Source: an uncultured Collinsella sp. (GTDB lineage: Bacteria; Actinomycetota; Coriobacteriia; Coriobacteriales; Coriobacteriaceae). Taken from it: 7,474 nucleotides of DNA. Below, piece after piece: positions 1 through 5,698 of the stretch; position 1 is the first letter of the stretch; each line of letters starts with the position of its first letter. The DNA is taken from positions 1 through 7,474 of the forward strand of contig URNM01000091.1 of NCBI GenBank assembly GCA_900549185.1. The letters run 5' to 3'. A program made the translations under genes and the position numbers. The notes below the pieces were generated by a model. That model made no database searches. It was not told the origin of the DNA and worked only from the letters and a program-made list of their open reading frames with translations.

Positions 1-67
1 GATACGGCGACCACCGAGATCTACACTCGACTAGTCGTCGGCAGCGTTAGATGTGTATAAGAGACAG
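1..67 (+). other. Illumina Nextera i5 adapter contamination
   Basis: This is library adapter, not genome. Bases 1-26 are the 3' part of the Illumina P5 flow-cell sequence. Bases 27-34 (TCGACTAG) are an 8-nt i5 index, which I recognise as Nextera S513. Bases 35-48 are the Nextera read 1 sequence TCGTCGGCAGCGT with one changed last base (T where C is expected). Bases 49-67 (AGATGTGTATAAGAGACAG) are the Tn5 mosaic end. Any reading frame running through it is meaningless, and the contig's true left end is base 68. Confidence 0.98.
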
Positions 68-114
68 CTGTGGTAGTGGCAACGGCAGCCGGCAGGGTGT
101 TTTCCGTCTACTTG

Positions 115-2883
115 CTACAGCAGCTCGCCGTGGCGGGCAATGTAGCGGCGCTTTGCCAGCTGGGTGAGCGCGATATAGGCGGTAACGATGCCAATGAGCA
201 GCCCAAAAAAGCTCGTGGGCAGCGGCATGAGGCCGAGCGCATCGGCGATGGGGCTTGCCGGCAGCCAGGTGACGAGCGCCAGGCCCAGCACGGTAAGAAC
301 GCACAATGCGGGCGCGGCGTGGTCGCGCGGGCTCGGCAGATGCGGGGAGCGCAACATGTGGACCACGAGTGTCTGCGACCACATGGACTCGACAAACCAG
401 CCGCTCTGGAAGAGCGCAGCAAAGGTCGTCATACCCGCGACGTCGCCCGCGGCGGCAAGCTCGGACCAGCTTGCGTCCACGGCGGCGGGGCACACGACAA
501 AGAAGAGCGCGGCGAAGGTCACGATGTCAAACAGCGAGCTCACGGGGCCCAGCTCGAGCATAAAGCCCTTGATGGACGCGGCGTCCCAGGCACGCGGGCG
601 GGCAGTCCAGGCGTCATCGACGGTGTCCCACGGCAGTGCGATGCACACGATCTCGTAGACCAGCGACAGCAGAACCAGCTGCAGGGCGCTCATGGGCAAA
701 AACGGCAAGAACAGGCTCGCGACGGTCACGGACAGCACATTGCCAAAGTTGGAGCTCACCGTGGTCTTGAGGTACTTGAGCAGGTTGCCGTAAGTGCGGC
801 GGCCTTCGATGGTGCCGCGCTCGAGCACACCCAGGTCCTTCTGAAGCAAGATGATATCGGCGGATTCCTTGGCAATATCGACGGCCGAATCGACCGAGAT
901 GCCGCAATCGCTCGCACGCATGGCGGCGGCGTCGTTAATGCCGTCGCCCATAAAGCCCACGGTGTGGCCGAGCATCTCGCGCATGACACGTACCAGGCGC
1001 GCCTTCTGCAGCGGCGAGAGCTTGGCGAAGAGGTGGGTTTTCTCGGCGCGCTCGGCAAGTTCGGCGTCATCGAGCGCATCGATCTCGGAGCCGAGCAAGA
1101 CGTTGCTCGCATCGATACCAATCTGCTCGCAGACGGTGGCGGCGACGCGGTCGTTGTCGCCGGTTAGGACCTTGACCGCCACGCCCTTGGCCTCGAGGGT
1201 GGCGACGGCGCCCGCGGCACTTGCTTTGGGCGGATCGAGGAAGGCCAAAAAGCCCATCAGCACCATGTCGCACTCGTCGGCGATGCCAAACTCGCCCACG
1301 CAGCGCGGATTGGTCTTCTGCGCCACGGCAATTACGCGTAGGCCCTCGGCGTTAAGTCCGGCGATCTGCTTGCGAATCTGGGCGAGCTTCTCGTCGGTGA
1401 GCGGCTGAGCGATGCCATCGATCTCGACAAAGGAGCAGATCTCGAGCATTTCCTCGGCAGCGCCCTTGGTAACCATCTGGGTTTTGCCTTGGGCGTCGGC
1501 GACAACTACGCTCAGGCGACGGCGCGAGAAATCGAAGGGAACCTCGTCGACCTTGGTATAGCGGTCGCGCAGACTCTGGCCCAGCATAGAATCGGGCACG
1601 ACGGTTGAGGGCGTCACATCGGCACGGTCGATTACGGCCAGGTCGATAAGGTTTTTGAGGCCGGTCTGGAAGAAGCTATTCAAAAATGCATGGCGCAGCA
1701 CGCGTGCGTCTTCGTTGCCGTCGGTGCTGAGATAGCGCTCGAGCACGATGCGGTCTTCGGTGAGGGTGCCGGTCTTGTCGCAGCACAGGACGTCCATCGC
1801 TCCGAGGTTTTGAATCGCCGGCAGCTCCTTGACGATAACCTGGCGACGGGCGAGGTCCTTGGCGCCCTGCGACAGGCTCGTGGTCACGATGACGGGAAGC
1901 ATCTGCGGCGTGATGCCCACGGCCACGCTCGTGGCGAACAGCAGCGCGTCGATGACGTTGCCCTTGGTGGCGGCGTTGATGGCAAAGACGGCCGGCGCCA
2001 TAACGAGCATCAGGCGCACCAGCAGCATGGAGACGCTCGAGACGCCGCGGTCAAACGCGCTTTTTTCGCCGCGCCCGTTGAGCATCTTGGCGATGCCGCC
2101 CAGGTAGGTGTCCGAGCCGGTGGCAACGACAAGCGCCATGGCGGCGCCGTTTTGCACGGAGGTGCCGGTAAAGACGATGTTCTTGCAGGCAGAGAGTGGC
2201 AGTGCGGAGCCGTCGGCGCCCTCGACGACGGTGACGGCGGTGGTCTTCTCGACGGCCTCGCTCTCGCCGGTGAGTGCGGACTCGATCACAAACAGGTCGC
2301 GCGCGGTGATGATGCGGGCATCTGCCGGCACCATATCGCCGGCAGAGAGACGGATTACATCGCCGGGGACGAGCTCGTCGAAGGGGATCTCGATGCGCTC
2401 GCCGTCGCGCAGGGCGGTGCAAGTGTTGGAGACCAGGTCCTTGAGGGCCTCGGCCGCATTGCCGCTGCGGGCTTCCTGGATAAACTTCATGCCGCCCGAT
2501 ACCAGCAGCATGGTGCCGATGACGATGACCGTGGAGGGGTCGCGCTGCGGTTCGGGCACGGCGAGCACGTCGATGTAGAGCGAGACCAGTGCGAGCGCGG
2601 CGAGGATGCCGGCGAAGGGATCGATGAACGCGTCGGCGATGCGGCGGGCGAGCGTTTTGGTCGTTGTCTCGATGGTGTTGGGGCCGACGGCGTTCAGGCG
2701 CTCAGTTGCCTGCTCGACGATGAGGCCGTTTGCCGTGGCGTCAAGCAGTACGAGGGCGTCCTCGGCACTATGGGTGGCGGCGAATATGGTGTTCTTGGAC
2801 AGGCCGGTATGAGCGGCAGGGCGCGCCGTGCGGCGGCGCTTGGAGATGGCTTCGAGTACCGTGACGGTTTTGAGCATCAGCAT
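115..2883 (-). CDS. mgtA: Magnesium-translocating P-type ATPase (MgtA/MgtB type, P3B)
   Basis: A 922-residue membrane pump expected to import Mg2+ at the cost of ATP; E. coli MgtA is about 900 residues, so it looks full length. Visible in order: cytosolic N-terminal domain (about 30-80), first membrane pair (about 82-128), actuator domain with TGES at 205-208, second membrane pair (about 283-335), phosphorylation motif DKTGTLT with the acylated Asp369, nucleotide domain with KGA at 473-475, TGDN at 574-577, hinge motif MGDGIND at 645-651, and a C-terminal block of six predicted membrane segments from about 705. The stretches SSNFGNV, LPFLPM, FQSGWF and SQTLVVHML are typical of MgtA. The start is set by AAGGAGGA four bases upstream; a second ATG two codons in is less well spaced. 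Odd: the M4 motif reads TPQMLP (Gln327) where MgtA has TPEMLP, and M6 has Ser740 and Glu744 where NLLYD is usual. The stop lies 47 bases from the adapter junction, so no terminator can be seen. Function as a Mg2+ pump is by family; ion specificity is uncertain given these changes. Confidence 0.93.
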   Translation of the reverse strand: MLMLKTVTVLEAISKRRRTARPAAHTGLSKNTIFAATHSAEDALVLLDATANGLIVEQATERLNAVGPNTIETTTKTLARRIADAFIDPFAGILAALALVSLYIDVLAVPEPQRDPSTVIVIGTMLLVSGGMKFIQEARSGNAAEALKDLVSNTCTALRDGERIEIPFDELVPGDVIRLSAGDMVPADARIITARDLFVIESALTGESEAVEKTTAVTVVEGADGSALPLSACKNIVFTGTSVQNGAAMALVVATGSDTYLGGIAKMLNGRGEKSAFDRGVSSVSMLLVRLMLVMAPAVFAINAATKGNVIDALLFATSVAVGITPQMLPVIVTTSLSQGAKDLARRQVIVKELPAIQNLGAMDVLCCDKTGTLTEDRIVLERYLSTDGNEDARVLRHAFLNSFFQTGLKNLIDLAVIDRADVTPSTVVPDSMLGQSLRDRYTKVDEVPFDFSRRRLSVVVADAQGKTQMVTKGAAEEMLEICSFVEIDGIAQPLTDEKLAQIRKQIAGLNAEGLRVIAVAQKTNPRCVGEFGIADECDMVLMGFLAFLDPPKASAAGAVATLEAKGVAVKVLTGDNDRVAATVCEQIGIDASNVLLGSEIDALDDAELAERAEKTHLFAKLSPLQKARLVRVMREMLGHTVGFMGDGINDAAAMRASDCGISVDSAVDIAKESADIILLQKDLGVLERGTIEGRRTYGNLLKYLKTTVSSNFGNVLSVTVASLFLPFLPMSALQLVLLSLVYEIVCIALPWDTVDDAWTARPRAWDAASIKGFMLELGPVSSLFDIVTFAALFFVVCPAAVDASWSELAAAGDVAGMTTFAALFQSGWFVESMWSQTLVVHMLRSPHLPSPRDHAAPALCVLTVLGLALVTWLPASPIADALGLMPLPTSFFGLLIGIVTAYIALTQLAKRRYIARHGELL

Positions 2884-3115
2884 AGGGTCCTCCTTGTTGA
2901 GGGGAGTTAGCGTACGTGTCGTATTTGCTTCAAAAAACCTAGATGTCGCTCACGTCAAGCTCTTGAGCCCACAAAGGGTGCAGCGCGCCTTTGCGGTGGT
3001 TTTGGCGATCTGCCGGTGGCGTTTATGCGTGTGCGGAGTCCTCGCGGCGTGCCGAGGGCGACATGCAGGTTTTTCGACTAGGACTGCCTTCCATGGCACA
3101 CCTCCTAAAGGCTGA
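2884..3115 (-). promoter_or_regulatory. Structured 5' leader of mgtA, candidate attenuator
   Basis: The 232 bases before mgtA on its strand hold competing secondary structures. (1) Arms 3058-3074 and 2933-2949 pair at 15 of 17 positions around a 108-nt loop, and the promoter-distal arm ends in a run of six U. (2) Arms 3095-3102 and 3046-3053 (GGUGUGCC with GGCACGCC) form 8 bp that would cover the leader ORF ribosome binding site. (3) An alternative nested pair, 3096-3101 with 3029-3034 and 3080-3085 with 3037-3042, excludes (2). (4) A 9-bp hairpin joins 2988-2996 to 2969-2977 (CCGCAAAGG with CCUUUGUGG, one G-U). (5) A small hairpin lies at 2948-2968. I do not see the conserved blocks of the M-box magnesium riboswitch. 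That it controls mgtA is inferred from position and from the coupling with the leader ORF. Confidence 0.55.
3023..3094 (-). CDS. Candidate 23-residue leader peptide upstream of mgtA
   Basis: A short ORF in the mgtA leader, same strand, ending 139 bases before the mgtA start. Its ATG at 3094 follows AGGAGGTG (3099-3106), an 8-base match to the anti-Shine-Dalgarno with good spacing and the best ribosome binding site in the window. The peptide starts MEGSPSRKTC and ends RREDSAHA, with no signal peptide or membrane segment; prolines are at 5 and 13, with charged residues at 2, 7-8 and 16-19. Codons 8-12 lie in the arm that can pair with the U-run segment just before mgtA, so ribosome position on this ORF could decide which structure forms. 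Enterobacterial mgtA is controlled through a proline-containing leader peptide, MgtL (established knowledge); this peptide is not an obvious homologue, and the analogy is inference. It might instead be an unrelated small protein or a chance ORF. Confidence 0.45.
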   Translation of the reverse strand: MEGSPSRKTCMSPSARREDSAHA

Positions 3116-3161
3116 GCGCAGCGCGCTTTGGGTATCTCGTACCCCTTTTTAATCCGCCCGT

Positions 3162-3190
3162 ATTCTTGATGAGGGGGTTTGACATGTCAA
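3162..3190 (-). promoter_or_regulatory. Possible mgtA promoter
   Basis: On the minus strand a perfect TTGACA (3185-3190) is followed after 17 bases by AAGAAT (3162-3167), a 4-of-6 match to the -10 consensus. The start point would fall near 3155, some 60 bases before the leader ORF start codon. The -10 box is weak, so this is tentative. Confidence 0.35.
3179..3190. promoter_or_regulatory. 12-bp perfect palindrome TTGACATGTCAA in the divergent intergenic region
   Basis: TTGACATGTCAA is identical on both strands and sits between divergent mgtA and pyrE. Flanking G and C runs extend the dyad with a one-base bulge (GGGG at 3174-3177 against CCCC at 3191-3194). Each strand reads TTGACA, so it could be two back-to-back -35 boxes, a repressor operator, or both. 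I could not find a convincing -10 box on the pyrE side. Confidence 0.4.
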
Positions 3191-3320
3191 CCCCATTGTT
3201 CGGAAAACCATTCCCCCTGACAAAGCCTTTACAGAATGCCGTGGCCCCAAAGCGCGCCCGCATCGACGCTTCGCCTGCGCTAAACTGGAAGGCACGTACG
3301 CGATTACGAGAGGAGCCCGC

Positions 3321-4001
3321 ATGGAGGCTTACAAGCAAGAGTTCATCAAGTTTATGGTCGAGTCCGACGTCCTTAAGTTCGGCAGCTTTACGCTCAAGAG
3401 CGGCCGTCAGTCCCCGTTCTTTATGAACGCCGGCGCTTACGTGACGGGCTATCAGCTCAAGAAGCTGGGCGAGTATTACGCCCAGGCCATCCACGATAAC
3501 TTTGGCGACGACTTTGATGTGCTGTTTGGACCGGCCTACAAGGGTATTCCGCTGGCCGTCGTGACCGCCATTGCCTACCACGAGCTGTACGGCAAGGAGG
3601 TCAAGTACTGCTGCGATCGCAAGGAGGCCAAGGACCACGGTGCCGATAAGGGCAACCTGCTGGGTTATGAGCCCAAGGACGGCGACCGTGTGGTCATGGT
3701 CGAGGACGTTACCACCAGCGGCAAGTCCATCGACGAGACCTATCCCAAGGTCAAGGCTGCTGCCGATGTCGAGATCAAGGGCCTGATCGTGTCCCTCAAC
3801 CGCATGGAGGTCGGCAAGGGCGGTGTGACCACCGCGCAGAAGGAGATCGAGGCCAAGTACGGTTTCCCCGTCGCGAGCATCGTCTCCATGGCTGAGGTCG
3901 TCGAGACCCTCTACAACCACGAGATCGACGGCAAGGTTGTCATCGACGACGAGCTCAAGACCGCCATCGACGCCTACTACGAGCAGTACGGAGCACGTTA
4001 G
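3321..4001 (+). CDS. pyrE: Orotate phosphoribosyltransferase
   Basis: A 226-residue cytosolic enzyme that joins orotate to PRPP to give orotidine 5'-monophosphate, the fifth step of de novo pyrimidine synthesis. Length is normal for the family. Visible motifs: N-terminal FTLKSGRQSPFF (23-34), which contributes to orotate and PRPP binding; FGPAYKGIPLAV (69-80); the mobile catalytic loop RKEAKDHGADKGNLLG (100-115) with Lys101, Lys104 and His106; and the PRPP-binding motif VVMVEDVTTSGKS (124-136) with its acidic pair Glu128-Asp129. The ATG follows GAGAGGAG with a 5-base gap, an excellent ribosome binding site, and earlier in-frame starts are not needed. It stands alone here, divergent from mgtA, with no other pyr gene in the window. 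Its stop codon abuts a hairpin repeat, and a strong terminator follows at 4077-4111. No missing residues or frameshift seen. Confidence 0.96.
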   Translation: MEAYKQEFIKFMVESDVLKFGSFTLKSGRQSPFFMNAGAYVTGYQLKKLGEYYAQAIHDNFGDDFDVLFGPAYKGIPLAVVTAIAYHELYGKEVKYCCDRKEAKDHGADKGNLLGYEPKDGDRVVMVEDVTTSGKSIDETYPKVKAAADVEIKGLIVSLNRMEVGKGGVTTAQKEIEAKYGFPVASIVSMAEVVETLYNHEIDGKVVIDDELKTAIDAYYEQYGAR

Positions 4002-4033
4002 TTACGGCGTTTTACCAAACGCCGTAACTGCTC
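4001..4033. repeat. 33-nt exact repeat with 11-bp hairpin, copy 1
   Basis: Arms TTACGGCGTTT (4002-4012) and AAACGCCGTAA (4017-4027) are perfectly complementary around a TACC loop, followed by CTGCTC. The whole 33 bases recur exactly at 7442-7474, in both places just after a stop codon. There is no U run behind the stem, so as a terminator it would be non-canonical. It is better seen as part of a dispersed intergenic repeat. Confidence 0.9.
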
Positions 4034-4041
4034 GACGCTGC

Positions 4042-4140
4042 GCGGGCCGCATTTGGACAATCTGACGTTCAACTTCAAGGGCGCGACCAGAAGGTCAGCG
4101 CCCTTTCGTTTCACGTCACCTTGTCTCAAATGCGACCCGC
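4042..4140. repeat. ERIC-like long imperfect palindrome
   Basis: Almost the whole 99-base stretch folds on itself. The outer arms 4042-4060 and 4121-4140 match as inverse complements except for one mismatch and one inserted base. The middle arms, around 4063-4072 and 4109-4118, match partly. The inner arms 4077-4088 and 4093-4105 form the pyrE terminator stem. Organisation and size recall ERIC or REP elements of enterobacteria, but I do not recognise the family. It directly follows the 33-nt repeat, so the two may form one element. Confidence 0.65.
4077..4111 (+). terminator. Intrinsic terminator of pyrE
   Basis: Stem AAGGGCGCGACC (4077-4088) pairs with GGTC plus GCGCCCTT (4093-4096 and 4098-4105) around an AGAA tetraloop, with a single bulged A at 4097. 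It is followed by TTTCGTTT. This gives 12 base pairs and a broken U run 76 bases after the pyrE stop. Confidence 0.85.
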
Positions 4141-4199
4141 TCGCTGTCCGTTCTCTACCTGCGGCGTCGTCTTGCTCCGAATGCGGCTCGCTCGCTGTC
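4129..4199. repeat. Two direct copies of a 20-nt motif
   Basis: AATGCGACCCGCTCGCTGTC (4129-4148) and AATGCGGCTCGCTCGCTGTC (4180-4199) match at 18 of 20 positions, 51 bases apart. A third, inverted and shorter copy lies at 4042-4056 inside the left arm of the long palindrome. This suggests nested or decayed copies of the repeat family. Confidence 0.6.
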
Positions 4200-4262
4200 G
4201 TTGCCGAAACATCGGCGTTGCCGGACTAGTCAATGGACGTTCATAAATGACTACTCAGGAAT

Positions 4263-4326
4263 GAGCGTGGATAATCTCCCGTTTTTGGCCTGTGTGCGGG
4301 CTCAAAGTGGGAGATTATCCGCGCTC
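4263..4326. repeat. Palindromic element, copy 1, downstream of the Fic gene
   Basis: Arms 4263-4280 (GAGCGTGGATAATCTCCC) and 4309-4326 match at 17 of 18 positions (the exception is a G-U pair in RNA), with further pairing of GTTTTTGGCC against GGGCTCAAAGT inside. A second copy lies at 5699-5768 on the other side of the Fic gene. The hairpin could also protect or end the Fic transcript 3' end, but there is no U run on that strand. Confidence 0.85.
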
Positions 4327-4352
4327 GCTTTAATTTGCTTGGGCTGCGATGC

Positions 4353-5525
4353 CTATCTAATCGGCTCGGCGTCTTCCCTGAGAATCGAAAGATACTCTTC
4401 ATACCCGTACTGCCGGTATCTCTGTCTTGACTCGTCGAGCGGACGGAGGATACCCAATTCTTCAAATGATTTGACGAGCGAGCTCGCGGTACTCCTGCCG
4501 ATATCGAGTTGGGCAGCGATGAATGCGGTGTCGACGATGGGGTGCTCTTCAAGAATGCCCAACAGCCTTTGCCCGTTTGCAGCGGTCCTTCCGAGATTTT
4601 CGGTAATGGTTGCTGTGGAACGGTTATGGAGGTCAACAAGGTTTTTTAAAGACCCTACCGAGTCCTTCGCACTCTCGAGAAGACTGTTGCAGAAAAACTC
4701 TATCCATTCCTCGTAAGTGCCTCTCTCCCTTACGGATGTGAGTTGCCGGTAGTACTCGCTTCGATTTTTCTTGAACTGGAACGATGGATAGAACAAGCAA
4801 GAATGAAGAACGCCATCATTGATGAGCATAAGTGTAATGAGAAGCCTGCCCAGGCGACCGTTTCCGTCTAGGAATGGATGGGCAGTTTCAAATTGGTAAT
4901 GGACGAGCGCCGCCCGCACAATCGGATCCATTTCGACTTGAGGCTCATTGATAAAGCGTTCGAGGTCCTGGAGCGTGTTACTCAAATCTTCAATGTTTGG
5001 AGGGACAAACGATGCGGTTGCAATGGTGCAGCCTGAGGGGCCAATCCAGTTTTGTGAGGAGCGCAGCTCGCCTGGATTCTTCTCCGTTCCGCGCACTCCG
5101 TCCAGCAGGACCGCATGAACTTGCCTAAGAAGTCTCGTGCACAAGGGCATCTTTTTGAGCAGTTCTACGCCGCGGTCGACAGCACGGACGTAATTCACGA
5201 CGTCTGCGACATCTTTATGATGGAGTTGTGTTTGCGATGGACTAAGTAGGTCGTCAAACGTGCACTGGGTTCCCTCAATTTGCGAAGAAAGGAGTGCTTC
5301 TTTGCGCACGTACATTGTCAGATACATGTCGGCGTTGGGAACAAAGTAGAGCATGCCTTCAAGCTCTCCAAGCTTTCGTGAGCATGCGGAAAGCGTGCGA
5401 TAGGTTTCCTCGGTGAGGTTTAGCTGCCTCAATGATTGCAAGGGCGTTGGAAAAAACGAATAGTAAGCCAATTTCCCCGATAGATTATTGCGGAGCGTTC
5501 CCTGGCCGTTCTCCTCGATTTGCAT
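4353..5525 (-). CDS. Fic-domain protein adenylyltransferase, class II, with C-terminal winged helix
   Basis: A 390-residue Fic-family enzyme expected to transfer AMP from ATP to a protein target. Seen in order: N-terminal Fic_N-type region; inhibitory helix SSQIEG (80-85), matching (S/T)xxxE(G/N), with Glu84 as the predicted blocking residue; complete Fic motif HPFLDGNGRLGR (216-227) with His216 and the nucleotide-binding Asn and Arg residues; helical middle; and a C-terminal helix-turn-helix (about 329-360). The N-terminal inhibitory helix makes it class II, like Shewanella SoFic of similar length, so no separate antitoxin is required. I place the start at 5525 because GGAGG (5531-5535) sits five bases upstream; the ATG at 5537 overlaps that GGAGG, has no site of its own, and would add four residues. 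It has more A/T-ending codons than pyrE, crr or mgtA, and palindromic repeats lie on both sides, which suggests transfer. The target protein is unknown. Confidence 0.9.
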   Translation of the reverse strand: MQIEENGQGTLRNNLSGKLAYYSFFPTPLQSLRQLNLTEETYRTLSACSRKLGELEGMLYFVPNADMYLTMYVRKEALLSSQIEGTQCTFDDLLSPSQTQLHHKDVADVVNYVRAVDRGVELLKKMPLCTRLLRQVHAVLLDGVRGTEKNPGELRSSQNWIGPSGCTIATASFVPPNIEDLSNTLQDLERFINEPQVEMDPIVRAALVHYQFETAHPFLDGNGRLGRLLITLMLINDGVLHSCLFYPSFQFKKNRSEYYRQLTSVRERGTYEEWIEFFCNSLLESAKDSVGSLKNLVDLHNRSTATITENLGRTAANGQRLLGILEEHPIVDTAFIAAQLDIGRSTASSLVKSFEELGILRPLDESRQRYRQYGYEEYLSILREDAEPIR

Positions 5526-5551
5526 CGCGCCCTCCATATCTTTAGTGCCGG

Positions 5552-5654
5552 AAACTCGTTATTAGGCTAATCATATCAATTCTAATAACGAGTTTAAGGA
5601 TTAAATAGTTATTAGAATTGATGTAAACAATCTAATGATGAGAAGTCGTTATTA
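5552..5654 (-). promoter_or_regulatory. Fic gene promoter with dyad operator array
   Basis: On the minus strand TTTACA (5622-5627) and TTTAAT (5600-5605) are 16 bases apart, each a 5-of-6 match, placing the start near 5593. Half-sites of the form GTTATTAG or CTAATAAC occur at 5558-5565, 5582-5589 and 5608-5615, with GTTATTA again at 5648-5654. They form two perfect dyads: 5575-5589 with 5608-5622 (15 bp) and 5552-5565 with 5582-5595 (14 bp). A weaker dyad lies at 5633-5654. The first dyad has one arm inside the promoter spacer and the other just past the start point, which is where repressors bind. Autoregulation by the Fic protein's own winged helix is an inference. The second dyad would also be a 5'-terminal hairpin in the mRNA. 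Confidence 0.7.
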
Positions 5655-5698
5655 CTTGACCATGGAGCTCGGCTTGGTACAAGGGGGTCATCCAAAAT

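Noticed and set aside
70..1167. Long plus-strand open frames opposite the 3' half of mgtA
   Set aside because: Antisense to a gene with every P-type ATPase motif. They are low-complexity Arg, Gly and His-rich translations typical of G+C-rich shadows, and the first one begins right at the adapter junction.
1690..2910. Long plus-strand frame opposite the 5' half of mgtA
   Set aside because: Same pattern of shadow coding (Asp, Gly and His-rich), no ribosome binding site and no recognisable domain.
2884..3115. M-box magnesium riboswitch in the mgtA leader
   Set aside because: Expected from gene function, but I do not find the conserved UUAGGUGAGGCUCC-type start or the UAAUGCAGCUGG-type block. 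A covariance-model search would settle it.
3130..3150. Terminator-like hairpin GGGTA/TACCC followed by five T, plus strand
   Set aside because: The stem is only 5 bp and there is no plus-strand gene upstream for it to end. It lies in the mgtA promoter and leader region.
3105..3920. Minus-strand frame opposite pyrE
   Set aside because: pyrE is certain on the other strand. This frame is Leu, Val and Gly-rich shadow sequence and runs through the intergenic region.
4201..4716. Plus-strand frame opposite the 3' end of the Fic gene
   Set aside because: It overlaps a repeat element and a gene with intact Fic motifs on the other strand, with no ribosome binding site or domain.
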